Shown here: positions 13,388-23,454 of the stretch, one piece after another
Position numbering within the stretch: the first letter of the stretch is position 1
How the letters are laid out: every line of letters starts with the position of its first letter
Source: Monosporascus cannonballus
Lineage: Eukaryota; Ascomycota; Sordariomycetes; Xylariales
Length of the DNA stretch: 64,000 bases
Assembly: GCA_004154925.1 (NCBI GenBank)
Contig: QJNS01000158.1
Location: 62,001-126,000 of the forward strand
Direction: 5' to 3'
The notes under the pieces: generated by a model
The model's input: the letters and a program-made list of their open reading frames with translations, nothing else
Told to the model about the DNA's origin: nothing
The model's database searches: none
Program-made: the position numbers and the translations under genes

Positions 13388-15217
13388 ATGGGGAACAAAC
13401 CTTCTCCAAAGCCTATGCAGTGCGAAGAAGCGGATGAAGACGGCGCCGTTATCCCAGGTGCAGAAGTACACTACGCTCGTTCCATCCCACCTAGCCCTAC
13501 ATTGAGCCCTACATTGAGCCCTACATTGAGCCCTACATTGAGCCCTACGAAGGAGAGACCCAACACAGGTAGATCAAGAAGGGAGTCCAAGCGGCGAGAG
13601 TCCGCCGTCCCTGTCGACTTTGCCCTGTCTGATTCCGATTCCACGGCACACCCTTCCTCATCAAGGAGAAACTCCAAGATGAAGTCCAAGGAGGATAGGA
13701 AAAGCTCATCCACGGGCAAACCACGCAACGTGGTCGTGCGAGACAGAGAACGGGAACGTGACCGGGATAGAGACTCAAAAGAACGAGACACTGTCAAGCG
13801 TCCTCCTGTGCGAAGTTCGAAAACCACACCCCTTCCCAGTTCTCGAGCCTCCGACGAGGCTGCCTACTATGGAGCGGCTCACCAGAAGACCATCGCCGCC
13901 TCAAGGCCTCGCTCACATACTCGACCCCTTAGCTATCATGGCCGCCCCCCTCTCTCAGGATCGGCATATTATCCTACTCATCCTACTCATCCTGCTACTC
14001 CGCAAGCGTATCCTCCTCCACCAGCATTCTCCCCTCCTTCCTGGATCCCGCCTCCAGGACCAATGGCGATTCCGGGGCCACCGCCAATGGGTCCTATGCA
14101 CCCCCCACCGCCCCAGTTACCACCTCCTTCTCCCGATTTCCATCATGATTTCAACCGCGCCAGCACCCGGGACTTATCATCCCGCTTTGAGCGGCCTCAA
14201 TCTGCCATGGGTTTCCGCCAGCCCCCCAATGACTACGACCATGAACCTCCACACCCGTCATATGACAGGACAGTCGCCAGGCGAGGTTCAGTGTCCAGAA
14301 AATTGAGTAAGCACCACGAGGACCGAGTGCGGATGCCGCCGCCCGCTCGGCCAACGTCTGCACTACCAAGCGAACGTAGAGTCCTCCGGCCACCGCCCCC
14401 ATCTGGGATGCGGAAATCCGTCGGTTTTGAAGACGATGATCTGGATGATGATGAATCGGACCAGGAATTTTACGAGCCTTTGTCCCGTCGTGCTTCGGTC
14501 GAATACGGCGCTGGCGTCCTGCAGGCCAGATCTCGGCGGGACAGTCACAGTCTGAGCGATGATTCTTTTGACGATGTTGAGAGATATCAACTTGAGCCGG
14601 CTTCCTATACGAGGCGCCGAAACTCGTCATACAACCTAGAGGATAAAATGCGCAGTGCTTCGCGCTACCAGAGCGATGTCACTGGGCCTGCCGCTCCCCT
14701 GACAGCTGAGACTCTGAGGCGGGTGAAGGATGGTGATAGTAGAGGCTCGACTCGCAGCAGCGGAAGTCACGACGAGAGCGACTACAAACATTCCGCAACC
14801 ACTCGGACCACACGGTCTGCAAGCGGGGAGGATGACCTTACCATTAAACTTCCCGAAGGCGCTGTTGTCGAAATTAATGGTGCCAGGATCACTTGCCCCG
14901 GGGGTGGTGATGTCAATATTGGCCGCAATAATGGAGCATCGCGTGTTGGTAGCGACCGTGCCACCTCTATTTATGAAGACGACAGAAAGAGTCGGTACGA
15001 AGATGATAGGAAGAGTCGATACGAAGACGACAGGAAGAGTCGGTACGAAGACGACAGGAAGAGTCGACATGAGCGTCTTCCGCTTCGCACTAGAGCGTCC
15101 TCTCAAGCCGCCTACACTCGTTCTATGTCGCACGCGCCACCTCTATACCCCCATGGCTACCCACCGTATCCCGGATATAATTCCAGCTTTTACGACACCG
15201 ATGATCATTACTATTGA
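13388..15217 (+). CDS. Disordered Pro/Ser/Arg-rich fungal protein with internal repeats (609 aa)
   Basis: Single-exon frame from ATG 13388, preceded by a long C/T-rich leader. The protein is almost wholly predicted-disordered in character. LSPT is repeated four times (residues 39-54); basic Ser/Arg stretches and an RDRERERDRDRD run follow (about 117-130); a Pro/His-rich core spans about 190-260. Near 500 lies the only compact-looking segment (LTIKLPEGAVVEINGARITCPGG, split here as LTIKLPEGAVVEIN and GARITCPGG). YEDDRKSR is repeated four times at residues 529-560, and the C-terminus is Tyr/Pro-rich. No catalytic motif, signal peptide or membrane span is seen. Probably a scaffold or nuclear/cytoskeletal-associated protein, but that is a guess; function unknown. 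Confidence 0.8.
   Translation: MGNKPSPKPMQCEEADEDGAVIPGAEVHYARSIPPSPTLSPTLSPTLSPTLSPTKERPNTGRSRRESKRRESAVPVDFALSDSDSTAHPSSSRRNSKMKSKEDRKSSSTGKPRNVVVRDRERERDRDRDSKERDTVKRPPVRSSKTTPLPSSRASDEAAYYGAAHQKTIAASRPRSHTRPLSYHGRPPLSGSAYYPTHPTHPATPQAYPPPPAFSPPSWIPPPGPMAIPGPPPMGPMHPPPPQLPPPSPDFHHDFNRASTRDLSSRFERPQSAMGFRQPPNDYDHEPPHPSYDRTVARRGSVSRKLSKHHEDRVRMPPPARPTSALPSERRVLRPPPPSGMRKSVGFEDDDLDDDESDQEFYEPLSRRASVEYGAGVLQARSRRDSHSLSDDSFDDVERYQLEPASYTRRRNSSYNLEDKMRSASRYQSDVTGPAAPLTAETLRRVKDGDSRGSTRSSGSHDESDYKHSATTRTTRSASGEDDLTIKLPEGAVVEINGARITCPGGGDVNIGRNNGASRVGSDRATSIYEDDRKSRYEDDRKSRYEDDRKSRYEDDRKSRHERLPLRTRASSQAAYTRSMSHAPPLYPHGYPPYPGYNSSFYDTDDHYY
13502..13549 (+). repeat. 12-bp in-frame tandem repeat (LSPT x4)
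   Basis: Near-identical copies of TTGAGCCCTACA encode Leu-Ser-Pro-Thr; the identity at DNA level suggests recent expansion by slippage. Confidence 0.9.
14972..15067 (+). repeat. 24-bp in-frame tandem repeat (YEDDRKSR x4)
   Basis: Four consecutive 24-bp units encode Tyr-Glu-Asp-Asp-Arg-Lys-Ser-Arg. The protein repeat is perfect while the DNA differs at synonymous positions, so the peptide is probably under selection. Confidence 0.9.
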
Positions 15218-18200
15218 ATGCGAGGTAGCGAAATCAAGAACCTACCACCTTATATCTTTTCCTTTTAGTTTGATTTACGACTGCTCTGTCATGTGGAGCA
15301 AGCGACGCAAAGAATCTTTCTGGTCTACGTTGAAATCTGGAAAGTTACTGCGGGGCTTCTATCACTGGCGCGATGTTATATCCTGGGCTATCTTTGGGTG
15401 GTTTTCTTTTTTCCACCATCGCCACACGAAAAGCGGAAGGGCTGATTTCCCCAAAACTTGATCACATAGACGATGCATGATGGGGAAACGCATGCCCCTT
15501 TCTTTTCGTCTGGTTCTGGTGGATATCGACACATGTATACGAGGAAATGAGTGATGAGATGAATGGATGATAAGGTTTCGGGAGCCGCTGGGAGGGATAT
15601 TGTGTGGCTGTTATTGTCAGCCGGGCGCTTCGATTCTGCGTTGTTACTCTTTCTTTTGTTTGGGGCCTCAAGTCCCCCAGCATTCGAGGTCAGTTCTATT
15701 TTCGGCTTGTTTCACGTACATAGGCAGAAATGGCAGGACCATGCCGTTGCGATACCCTGTTCCGCTTTGAGAGCCGAGTCATTCGCATTCGCATGGCGCA
15801 AGAGTTGGACTGATAGATCAATTTGTTTAATCGCGATGTCACAGGAAGTTCGCACTTCCGTTGGCCGTGAGGATTACGATTGCTATCTTTAGCAAGGGGG
15901 CTTTTGCCATCTCGATGGTTGGGGGTTTTACTCTTCCTTTTTTATCCTTCATACTTTATTTCTTCTTCAAAAGATAGACTTCGCATTCGGACATTTGTTC
16001 CACTTCCTGCTGTTTAATCGCCCTTGCTGCCTCCCGACGAGGCTAGCATAAGGCATGATGGGAGGGTCTGGGAATATAAAGCCGCTGGGCAGTGCATGCC
16101 CAGCACTCATGTATGCGGTCAGTTTCCACTGCGGGAAGGACGCAGCCAGAGGGGGTTTCATATCACATCGCGCGAACGTTAGATAGATAGCTCACCTCTT
16201 TCGTCAATGCACCTCTCTGTCTCTCACTCATCCGCACGCCGTAGGAACATTCGTGGAAGCGAATGACATGCTTAATGCGACCTCAGGCGATACTATGTGT
16301 GATTGCCCACATACTCGCTCTTGTTGGACTAGTCTAGTAACTCCATGCGCGACATATTGTATTTGCCGCGGCCCGCCTCCTAAATGGGGTTATTTTGCGT
16401 ACAGATGACTAACTGACTGACCGACTGACTTGCAAGCCCTCCACGATCCCCAGGGACGCCGATCGTACCACGTCGTGACGGCTGTGTGGTTCGCCTCCTC
16501 CGCATACTTACAGATAATCACTCGGTCGCCTTACCTAGGGTACTCACACATGCATACGCATATACGCACATATGTTATCGCCGGAGGTAGCTTCGTCACA
16601 ATGTAACTCACGTGGACCGGCTTCACTGTCTCCGATTATCGTTCTCGTGTTCGCAGTGCATTCTTTAAACCCCACGCGGGTATCGAGAATATGTACAGGC
16701 AGGGAGCCTGTTTCTCCGATACTCGCCTTTGAATATCGTATTATATCATCTAACCAAGAGGCTGCTGAAGTAACGGGGACAGATGCTACGTATAGTTGGT
16801 TTGAAGGGTCGCCTAGTACCGTGCCGCTCGGTAGATAGCTATATGGATGTCATAGCAAGTAATATATGTGGGAGGCCCGCTGGAAAGCTGTCGATGCAGT
16901 CAGCAGCGATGCCGACGATGCGATATGTCATTTCGCATCCTGCCGGTAGCGCGGCCGTCCCATCATGGTCTTGGGACTTGCTCGCTAGCCAGACAACTGG
17001 CGGCATATATATACATATGTATGTGTGCATGCATCATGAACGGCATGTATGCATTCATAGCCCGCTGGGGTTCCGCATCCTGTGTACATAGGTAGTGACT
17101 CGCTGCGCCGCTGAACTCCTGTGGGAAGAAGGGGGACCCTACTCCGTGTATATGTCAGATGAACGCATATACGCCAATCGGGAGCTCTAGAAGGAGGATC
17201 GGTTCCGTTAGTTGGGAGTTCTAAGGAGGTGCCAGAGAGGGGGAAGTTGGGCCCGCATGTCATCAATCTCGAAAAGTTATCCCGTCTTAACTCCCCGGGC
17301 ACAATAACTCCTCCGCCGTTGGCCAGGTATGTATCTACGGAATGTAATATACCAGCCAGCAGTGAAAGAAGGCCTAGCAGCCCGGCAACGGAAGCTGACA
17401 CATTTGTGAAACATGAACTGCTGCTCCTAGTAGCTCACGGATTTTCCTCGACCATCCATACGATGCGGAGAAGAGAGTCTCGGCTCTGATTCGCAGTTGG
17501 TTAATTTCCGCCGGCGGCTAGAAATACCCTTGTCGCGAGGCCTCGTTTCGAATGGCGCTGGGGAGCACTCGTGCGAGCGTCGCAACTGCATAGGAGATGG
17601 ATGGGACACCCCGCGTTGCTGCTTTGATGTGCAGATGAGACGGGACCGATGCGCCGTGAGGTTGATCGATGCCAACTGCGCTACCCGATCAGGCTCTGGT
17701 CAATATTGCTGGGACACCCCACCACCCACAACCCTACACCCCATATCAACAACCATATTTATTTATACGTAATTTAACCTAGAAAAATCGCAGGAACGTT
17801 CCAAAGCATCTACCGTAATCTCTAGTTTTTGGTTTTCATAATAATGCTAAAAGAAATTATTATCTTCGATGCGTTGTCGATTTAATTGCAGGTGAAAAGA
17901 AAAAGGATATTTATCGAAACTGGGGACGTTTTGGTACAGGGTATGGGGTGTGTCCCAGCAATATTGACCAGAGCCTGCTGATATGGTACAACCCGTTTAA
18001 GTAAGGTGGTGGAGGGGGTGGGGGAGGCGGCTATTCCCCCACAGTGGGGTTGTCTTATCAGCCGGGGTAGTGCGCGGCTGCCGCCAGCCGTTTTCCCTGT
18101 GCACCAGACCGTTAACCGTCCAGCCCAAGTGCCCCACAAGTGACTTCGTGCACGAAGCCCCGGTTGCTGCAGCAATTATTTGGCTACGTAATCTTTTGTT

Positions 18201-18603
18201 GACATTCGATGAGCTGGCCACCCCAACCTCCTCGTTATCATCCCATGCCCAGCCACGGCTTTTTGGGTGAGTGGCCATAGAAACCACCCGACAACCGAAT
18301 TCCCAGAGCTGGATGGAACTTGAATTCTTTCCTACCAACATTCATTCTGCTTGCACGACAGGTTGACTATCACCGACACTCCATCATCACACCGCGAATT
18401 TTGGATGGCCATTTCCCCACTAGCCAACGCAACACGGCAACCGAGCTGGTCACGTTCATCCCATATCGGCTTGGCTGGTTTTTCCAGCAGAACACCAGCC
18501 GAGTCATTCCATCCGACACCAAGTTCATCACGCAAACCTATTCTCCGGTTTAGGGACGCATCATATCGTCACTGAAATTCTAACACACCGCCACACCGCC
18601 GAA
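15218..18603. other. Intergenic region with a MITE-like insertion
   Basis: The first 250 bp are probably the 3' UTR of the upstream gene. Reading frames between 16.5 and 17.7 kb are unconvincing, although a minus-strand frame (17401-16985) begins with SASVAGLLGLLSLLAGI, reminiscent of the N-terminal domain of fungal STAND proteins. The 288-bp inverted-repeat element is at 17690-17977. The last few hundred bases before 18604 are C-rich, consistent with a promoter and leader. Confidence 0.45.
17690..17977. mobile_element. MITE-like element with perfect 27-bp terminal inverted repeats
   Basis: Bases 17690-17716 are the exact reverse complement of 17951-17977 (27 of 27); the arm runs from CAGGCTCTGG to GCTGGGACA. 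Both arms are followed inward by CCCC-containing sequence. The 234-bp interior is AT-rich and codes for nothing, as expected of a miniature inverted-repeat element mobilised by a transposase elsewhere. A clear target-site duplication is not visible. The CAATATTGCTGGGACACCCCA end resembles the CAAAATAACTGGACACACCCCA arm near 7208, so it may belong to a related pogo/Tc1-mariner-type family (inference). Confidence 0.75.
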
Positions 18604-20166
18604 ATGGCACCTCTTCTGCCGAGCCTCGTAGCACACGCCCGCGATATCCTATCCTCCGCCATTGATTCCAGAAATGAGCCCGTAGCGAGCACGTTGGACG
18701 TCCCAACGCCCAACCACTCCATCATCTCCCGGCTCGGACCGCTCGCAGCGCGGTCGATCCTCCTAGCGCGGGATGGCGAAGGCGAAACGGGGTACAAGAA
18801 TAACCCGCACGAGGGCGCGACCAACTTCCGGGACATCAACAACACCGGTGTGTTCGTCGTGTTTGGGCTCATCGGGGTCACGTTCGTGGTGGGGGGCATC
18901 TGGTTCTTCTTCTGGGCCAAGAACGGCGGCTTCTACTTCAAGGAGAACGACTGGGACGACTACAAGAGCACGGTGCTGCGCCGCAAGGGCCCCAACGGCA
19001 CCATCCTGTCGGGCGCCACGCCCAGCACCCAGCTCGGCGGCGGCAGCGCCTACAAGGACTACGACGCCAACACCGAGTACACGGGCGGGCTGACGCAGGT
19101 GTCGGGCGGCACCGACGACACGCAGAGCACGCTGACGGGCATCACGGGCGGCGTGTCGGACATCATGGGGCGGGCGCGGCGCAAGGCCAAGCGCGAGCGC
19201 AAGGAGCGGGAGCGCGAGAAGAAGAAGGACCGCCGGAGCCGGGAGAAGGCGGCCCACCGCGGCGAGGACGGCGTGCTCGTCGACGAGGAGGCCGAGGCCG
19301 AGGCCCAGAGCCACCTGCGCGCCTACCGCGGCGAGAAGCCGGCCCGCGTCGGAGGCATCAACAAGGAGAGCGAGGGCAGCCAGTGGGACGGATCTACGAA
19401 CCCCAGCCACTCGGCCTTCTCCGCTGACAGCGACCTGCTAAGCAACCGCCAGGAGACGCCCACGCGGTCCGACAAGAAGAAGAGGAGGAGGGAGGACCGG
19501 CACCGCGACCGCGACCAGGAGAAGGAGGCGTACTACCGCGACGACCAGACCACGTACACGGACGCCGAGACCACCACCACCGCCACCGCCCCGACTAGGG
19601 ACAGGTCCAGGTCCAAGTCCAAGGCCAGGGACCGGGAGGCGAGCTCGGCCGCCGCCGGCAGCAGCAAGAAGGCCGGCGGCATCCGCAAGGTCTACAGCAC
19701 GGCGCAGCGCAACACGGACCGCGAGGAGGAGCGCATGCGAGCCGAGGCGCGGCACCTCGCCACCGACAAGAGCCGGTCCGCCGGCCGGCGCGACTTCAGC
19801 TACCAGCGCGCCGAGAGCTACCACCGCCACAACCGCTCAGACGGCGCCGGTCGCGCCGCCACCATCGTCGAGGAGGAGGGCGACATCGGCATGCTGGGCG
19901 GCGGCAGATACCTACCGGCACCCGGCGGCGAGAGCGAGGTCGGCGGCGGCGGCTACGAGAACAACAACAGTGCCGACTATGACAACGGTAACAAAAAGGC
20001 ACAGGACGATGACCTCGGTACCAAGACCTACCACTGCTACATCCCCGGCCTGTCGTCGAGCGCCGGCGGCAGCAGCGTCGTCGGCACCGAGGTCTCGTCT
20101 TCGTCGTACCAGGAAGAGAAGCGGAAGAAGCGCGCTGCCGGTCGGAATCGGAGGGGCGACGACTGA
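18604..20166 (+). CDS. Conserved fungal single-pass membrane protein with charged cytoplasmic tail (520 aa)
   Basis: Single-exon frame from ATG 18604. Residues 1-82 form a lumenal/extracellular-type N-terminus with one strong transmembrane helix at about 83-104 (VFVVFGLIGVTFVVGGIWFF, flanked by Asn-Thr and Lys). After the helix come the motifs NGGFYFKENDWDDYKSTV and RRKGPNGTILSGATPST, conserved-looking in ascomycete hypothetical proteins, then an Arg/Lys/Glu helix (about 190-216), a long disordered region and a conserved-looking TYHCYIPGLSS motif near the C-terminus (about residue 476), ending in basic residues. No signal peptide is obvious. Function unknown. Third codon positions are extremely G/C-rich compared with neighbouring genes, giving long spurious antisense frames. 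Confidence 0.85.
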   Translation: MAPLLPSLVAHARDILSSAIDSRNEPVASTLDVPTPNHSIISRLGPLAARSILLARDGEGETGYKNNPHEGATNFRDINNTGVFVVFGLIGVTFVVGGIWFFFWAKNGGFYFKENDWDDYKSTVLRRKGPNGTILSGATPSTQLGGGSAYKDYDANTEYTGGLTQVSGGTDDTQSTLTGITGGVSDIMGRARRKAKRERKEREREKKKDRRSREKAAHRGEDGVLVDEEAEAEAQSHLRAYRGEKPARVGGINKESEGSQWDGSTNPSHSAFSADSDLLSNRQETPTRSDKKKRRREDRHRDRDQEKEAYYRDDQTTYTDAETTTTATAPTRDRSRSKSKARDREASSAAAGSSKKAGGIRKVYSTAQRNTDREEERMRAEARHLATDKSRSAGRRDFSYQRAESYHRHNRSDGAGRAATIVEEEGDIGMLGGGRYLPAPGGESEVGGGGYENNNSADYDNGNKKAQDDDLGTKTYHCYIPGLSSSAGGSSVVGTEVSSSSYQEEKRKKRAAGRNRRGDD

Positions 20167-21563
20167 ATGAGCGAGTGAGCGACGAGTATCGTATGTGCAC
20201 CCGTGAGGAGGTCAGAGGAAGAAGGCTAGGGGGATGGTATGGATTGTATAGCCCTGTCTTGATGAGTCGAGTCAGTCGCATGTCTCTTTATCCGGGAATG
20301 TGACGAATGAGAGAAAGACTGTATACGAACGAACGATATGAGAGATGAGATCCAGGGCCCAGGGGTTATTGACGGGAATCTCGCCGGAAGGGGAGCGCGA
20401 TACATGGCATTAGGTCGGATTGGTTTGATTCATCGATTGCAGGGGTGAAGCGAGGGCCGGGATGGAAAGGGGGGATACGCGCGGGGATACTATGCTTCTT
20501 TGTTGTACTCTTCCGGCCGATCGATTAATGGTAGGCGGCCGGAATCTTCGTGCATGTAATGTAGACTACGATTGGGATCATAGAGCAACGACTCCGGAAA
20601 TGAACATGATGTTTTCTCGTATGGATTTCTTCTGAGTACTCCGAGATACACGACTAGTGGCTCTAGAAAGAGTTCGAGTTCTGTAAAGGTGGCCGGTGGG
20701 TGGGCTATACAATGGCTATTTAAGCTGCTCCGACGGCACATCGGATGGGAGGATCGAGCCGTCGTGTGTGCGTCAAAGAACTCGAGGGTCAGCATGCTTA
20801 AGAGGATGGCAATTCCTCTACCGCAGAACCCGGGGCTCTCACCATTCCAAGGTAGGATAAATATGGTGGTAGGTCTTGCAATATGCTGCCAGTTTAGGGG
20901 GGAGCCAGAGCAAGGCTGACGTTGCTTAGTCAGAGACACCTGCACAGTCGTCCAGACGCAACAAAGCAGACGGGCAGGTATAAAAGAGTGTAGGTTTTGG
21001 GATATCATACAAGACCGCATCTCATATCTAATTCGTATGGGTGATCCTATAGAGAAAAAATGGGGCGAAGGACTGGGGCCCTAAAGAAGCGGGAATAGAG
21101 GTGGTACTGAACCAATCTCGGAACCGGAGAAAAATCATCGCAAGGAACGCCGTTTGCTTATCAAGAGATTTTGAAATGAACACCTTTGGAAATATATTGA
21201 CCAGAATGCCTCGATACCCGAGAAATCTGCCGCCACGCCCGCACCGCCCGTGAGGCAATCTGCAATTTCCTAGTCTGCCGCGAGCCCCCCGACTAGCCCG
21301 CCTGCTGGGCGGGGGTGCTGTTATCCTTCTATGAGAATTGAGCGCCATTCGTTAGTCATTATATGGTGGAGTTCCGAGGTGAACTACCACCACATCGTTT
21401 GTGTTTTGGTTGGTGTTTACCGGCCAGTTCCGGTAATAGGAAAGACCAAGACGGTCATCCCGGTGACCTGAACGTATAGCGAATCGCATATAACCCGCAG
21501 CCAGCATTGTAGGGCTCATGGGCATGATAAACGTGGTGTTGTGCCTGGGGTGAGCCCAGGGGC
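20167..21563. other. Intergenic region, nothing recognised
   Basis: About 1.4 kb between the 3' end of the plus-strand membrane-protein gene and the 3' end of the minus-strand DUF6590 gene, so it should hold two 3' UTRs. The minus-strand frame at 20490-21020 shows no domain. Confidence 0.45.
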
Positions 21564-23454
21564 CTATTTTCTATGCTTCCTCGAGCGCTCCGTCTTTTTC
21601 TTACTCCAGCACTCGTTGACCGCCTTCTGTACGTAGTCTAAGTGCTGCTGTGCGACCTTGCCGATGAAGAAAACCTTGACGTTATGCTCGATCGTCACTA
21701 GTTTCGAGTAGTTGACCCTAGATTCGAGCTGAAGCTTCTCGTTGTCCGCATAGATCTCAACGGCGACGGGTTCGAATCCGAGCTCCGGCTCCCTCTTCAG
21801 GGGCCTGGGTGGCCTCTTATGCTTTGAGAGTTCGTACACGATACCATGTTTCGAGGCTCGCACGCCGTTCTTTGTGCATGCTTTACCTTCATAGGTTGAG
21901 ATGGGCCTTACCAGGTTAGCTAGAAGAACACCTGGAGGGGATAGTGTAGCTTACACGCAAGTGCTGTGGCCTTCGTCGGTCCTAACGACAATAAACCTAC
22001 GATATCCGACGTAAAATGGACCGGAAGAGGTTGTTTTGATTTCCCATTCAGAGAAGCGGCTGTTTGCGGCACCTCGAGGTTCAGACCAGAGTATCTTCAG
22101 TACCTGCGCAACATTCAGGACTCGGTATCGGTAGAGGAAAATGACTGAGGGGTTAAATTAAAATCTATAATACCTCTCCGGGTTGGTATCTATAGGAATA
22201 TTCAACAATGAACCCCGCGGAATGTTAGTAAAGGTCATGAGCAGGGTGGTGAGGTCACCTACTAGGGTCTAGTATTTCTGTGCTCCCACCAGTCCCGCTA
22301 ATGTAACTCCCTGTATGATGGGCTGGCGAGCTATTGCCGCGAGGAGTGATGGTACCTTCCTCTTCTTCCTCATCTTCTGCTGCTCGTCATTAGCCCCGAG
22401 TCTGACCGAGTAAAAGCGTTTGAACAAACCATGGGAGTAGGTATTTGGGTCAATAGTTGGTTGGTCGTAAGCGGTAGGTTCGGTGTTGTACAATGAGGCT
22501 TCGCCGGGGTGGGCCTGTCCAAAGTTCTGGCTGTGGCTTTCTGCAGCAACCTGATCGAATCCTCCGTCCACGGGAGCGTTGCCTGCCACGGTGTCGTACA
22601 GGCCGCCGAATTGTTCTAAGTAGGTCAGCAACTTTACCCACGGACGGGAACCACAGAGGGAACGTGTGTACGGACCCGAATATGGATTTCGATAGGTAGC
22701 CGACCCCGTCATGTCAGTGGCTAGGTTGTCAGAGCCTATACTGAGGTGAGCTCATGTATGATGAAGTGCTTGTTCAAATGTATCTTACCTCCACCACCAC
22801 CATAGCCACCCCCTGAAAGTCCAAAGCCAGGATCAATAGGGTGTACATCACCCTGCATCAAGGCTACACCAGAGTCCATGTGCTGTTGGTCGTCTGCGCG
22901 GGCCTTGCCTTTCCCCTCCCCAATAGGAGGATCTATTTCCACCACCCCATGATGGGTATAGATTGACGGTGAGAACGAGTTTGAGTCTATCGAGGAAGCC
23001 TGTCAGCTAAGTCTCGCTACTCGTTATTTTAAGTAAGGTCACATTACCTCCAATAGAGTCAGCAGGTAGATGTGACTGAGAGGGGTCGATAGTGCTAGAA
23101 TGTCCCCCTACTTGCTGAATTTGGTGTGTATATTGTTGTCCTCCACCATAGGCAGCTTGGGCAATATTCATGTCTTGGACACCCTGGGTTATCTGGTCGA
23201 CATGTTGCTGACTGCGAGGAATCGCATCGTCCTGACCTGCCGCGGCCGGGGGGAGTGCCCTGATCCAGTTAAACTCAGTTTTACCTATCTCGTGTGTGAG
23301 CACTCAAAGGTTATGCGGACGGCGGACATCGCAATAGGGGCATACCATCTCTCCCTACCCGCTGTGTATACCACTGTTGATATGCTTCGGACCATATCGG
23401 GTCGCTCCAATTGTTGTGGGAGGACGAGGACGCATGGCTGTTACCTTTCCCCAT
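21564..23454 (-). CDS. DUF6590-domain protein, multi-exon
   Basis: Reconstructed by joining frames at splice signals. Start ATG 23454 (MGKGNSHASSSS, then WSDPIWSEAYQQWY). Supported exons: 23454-23346, 23284-23048, 22986-22789, 22720 to an uncertain donor, 22103-21955 and 21906-21564. Introns 23345-23285 (61 nt), 23047-22987 (61 nt), 22788-22721 (68 nt) and 21954-21907 (48 nt) keep phase, and the last three have CTGAC- or CTAAC-type branch sites. The C-terminal half reads as DUF6590: VLKILWSEP, then FIVVRTDEGHSTC joined to VPISTYEGK, then ESRVNYSKLVTIEHNVKV. DUF6590 is a fungal domain of unknown function; the N-terminal half is Gln/Gly-rich and disordered. The join between the exon starting at 22720 and 22103 is unresolved and may need a 16-nt exon at 22189-22174. 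Relic status cannot be excluded. Confidence 0.7.

Noticed and set aside
19438..19830. Long antisense frames within the 18604-20166 gene (also 18763-19410)
   Set aside because: Ala/Val/Leu/Gly-rich mirror of GC-rich sense codons; no domain, start context or splice evidence.
21765..21785. GGTTCGAATCC resembling a tRNA T-loop
   Set aside because: Lies inside the DUF6590 coding exon (reverse strand codes for ELGFEP); no anticodon or acceptor stem around it.
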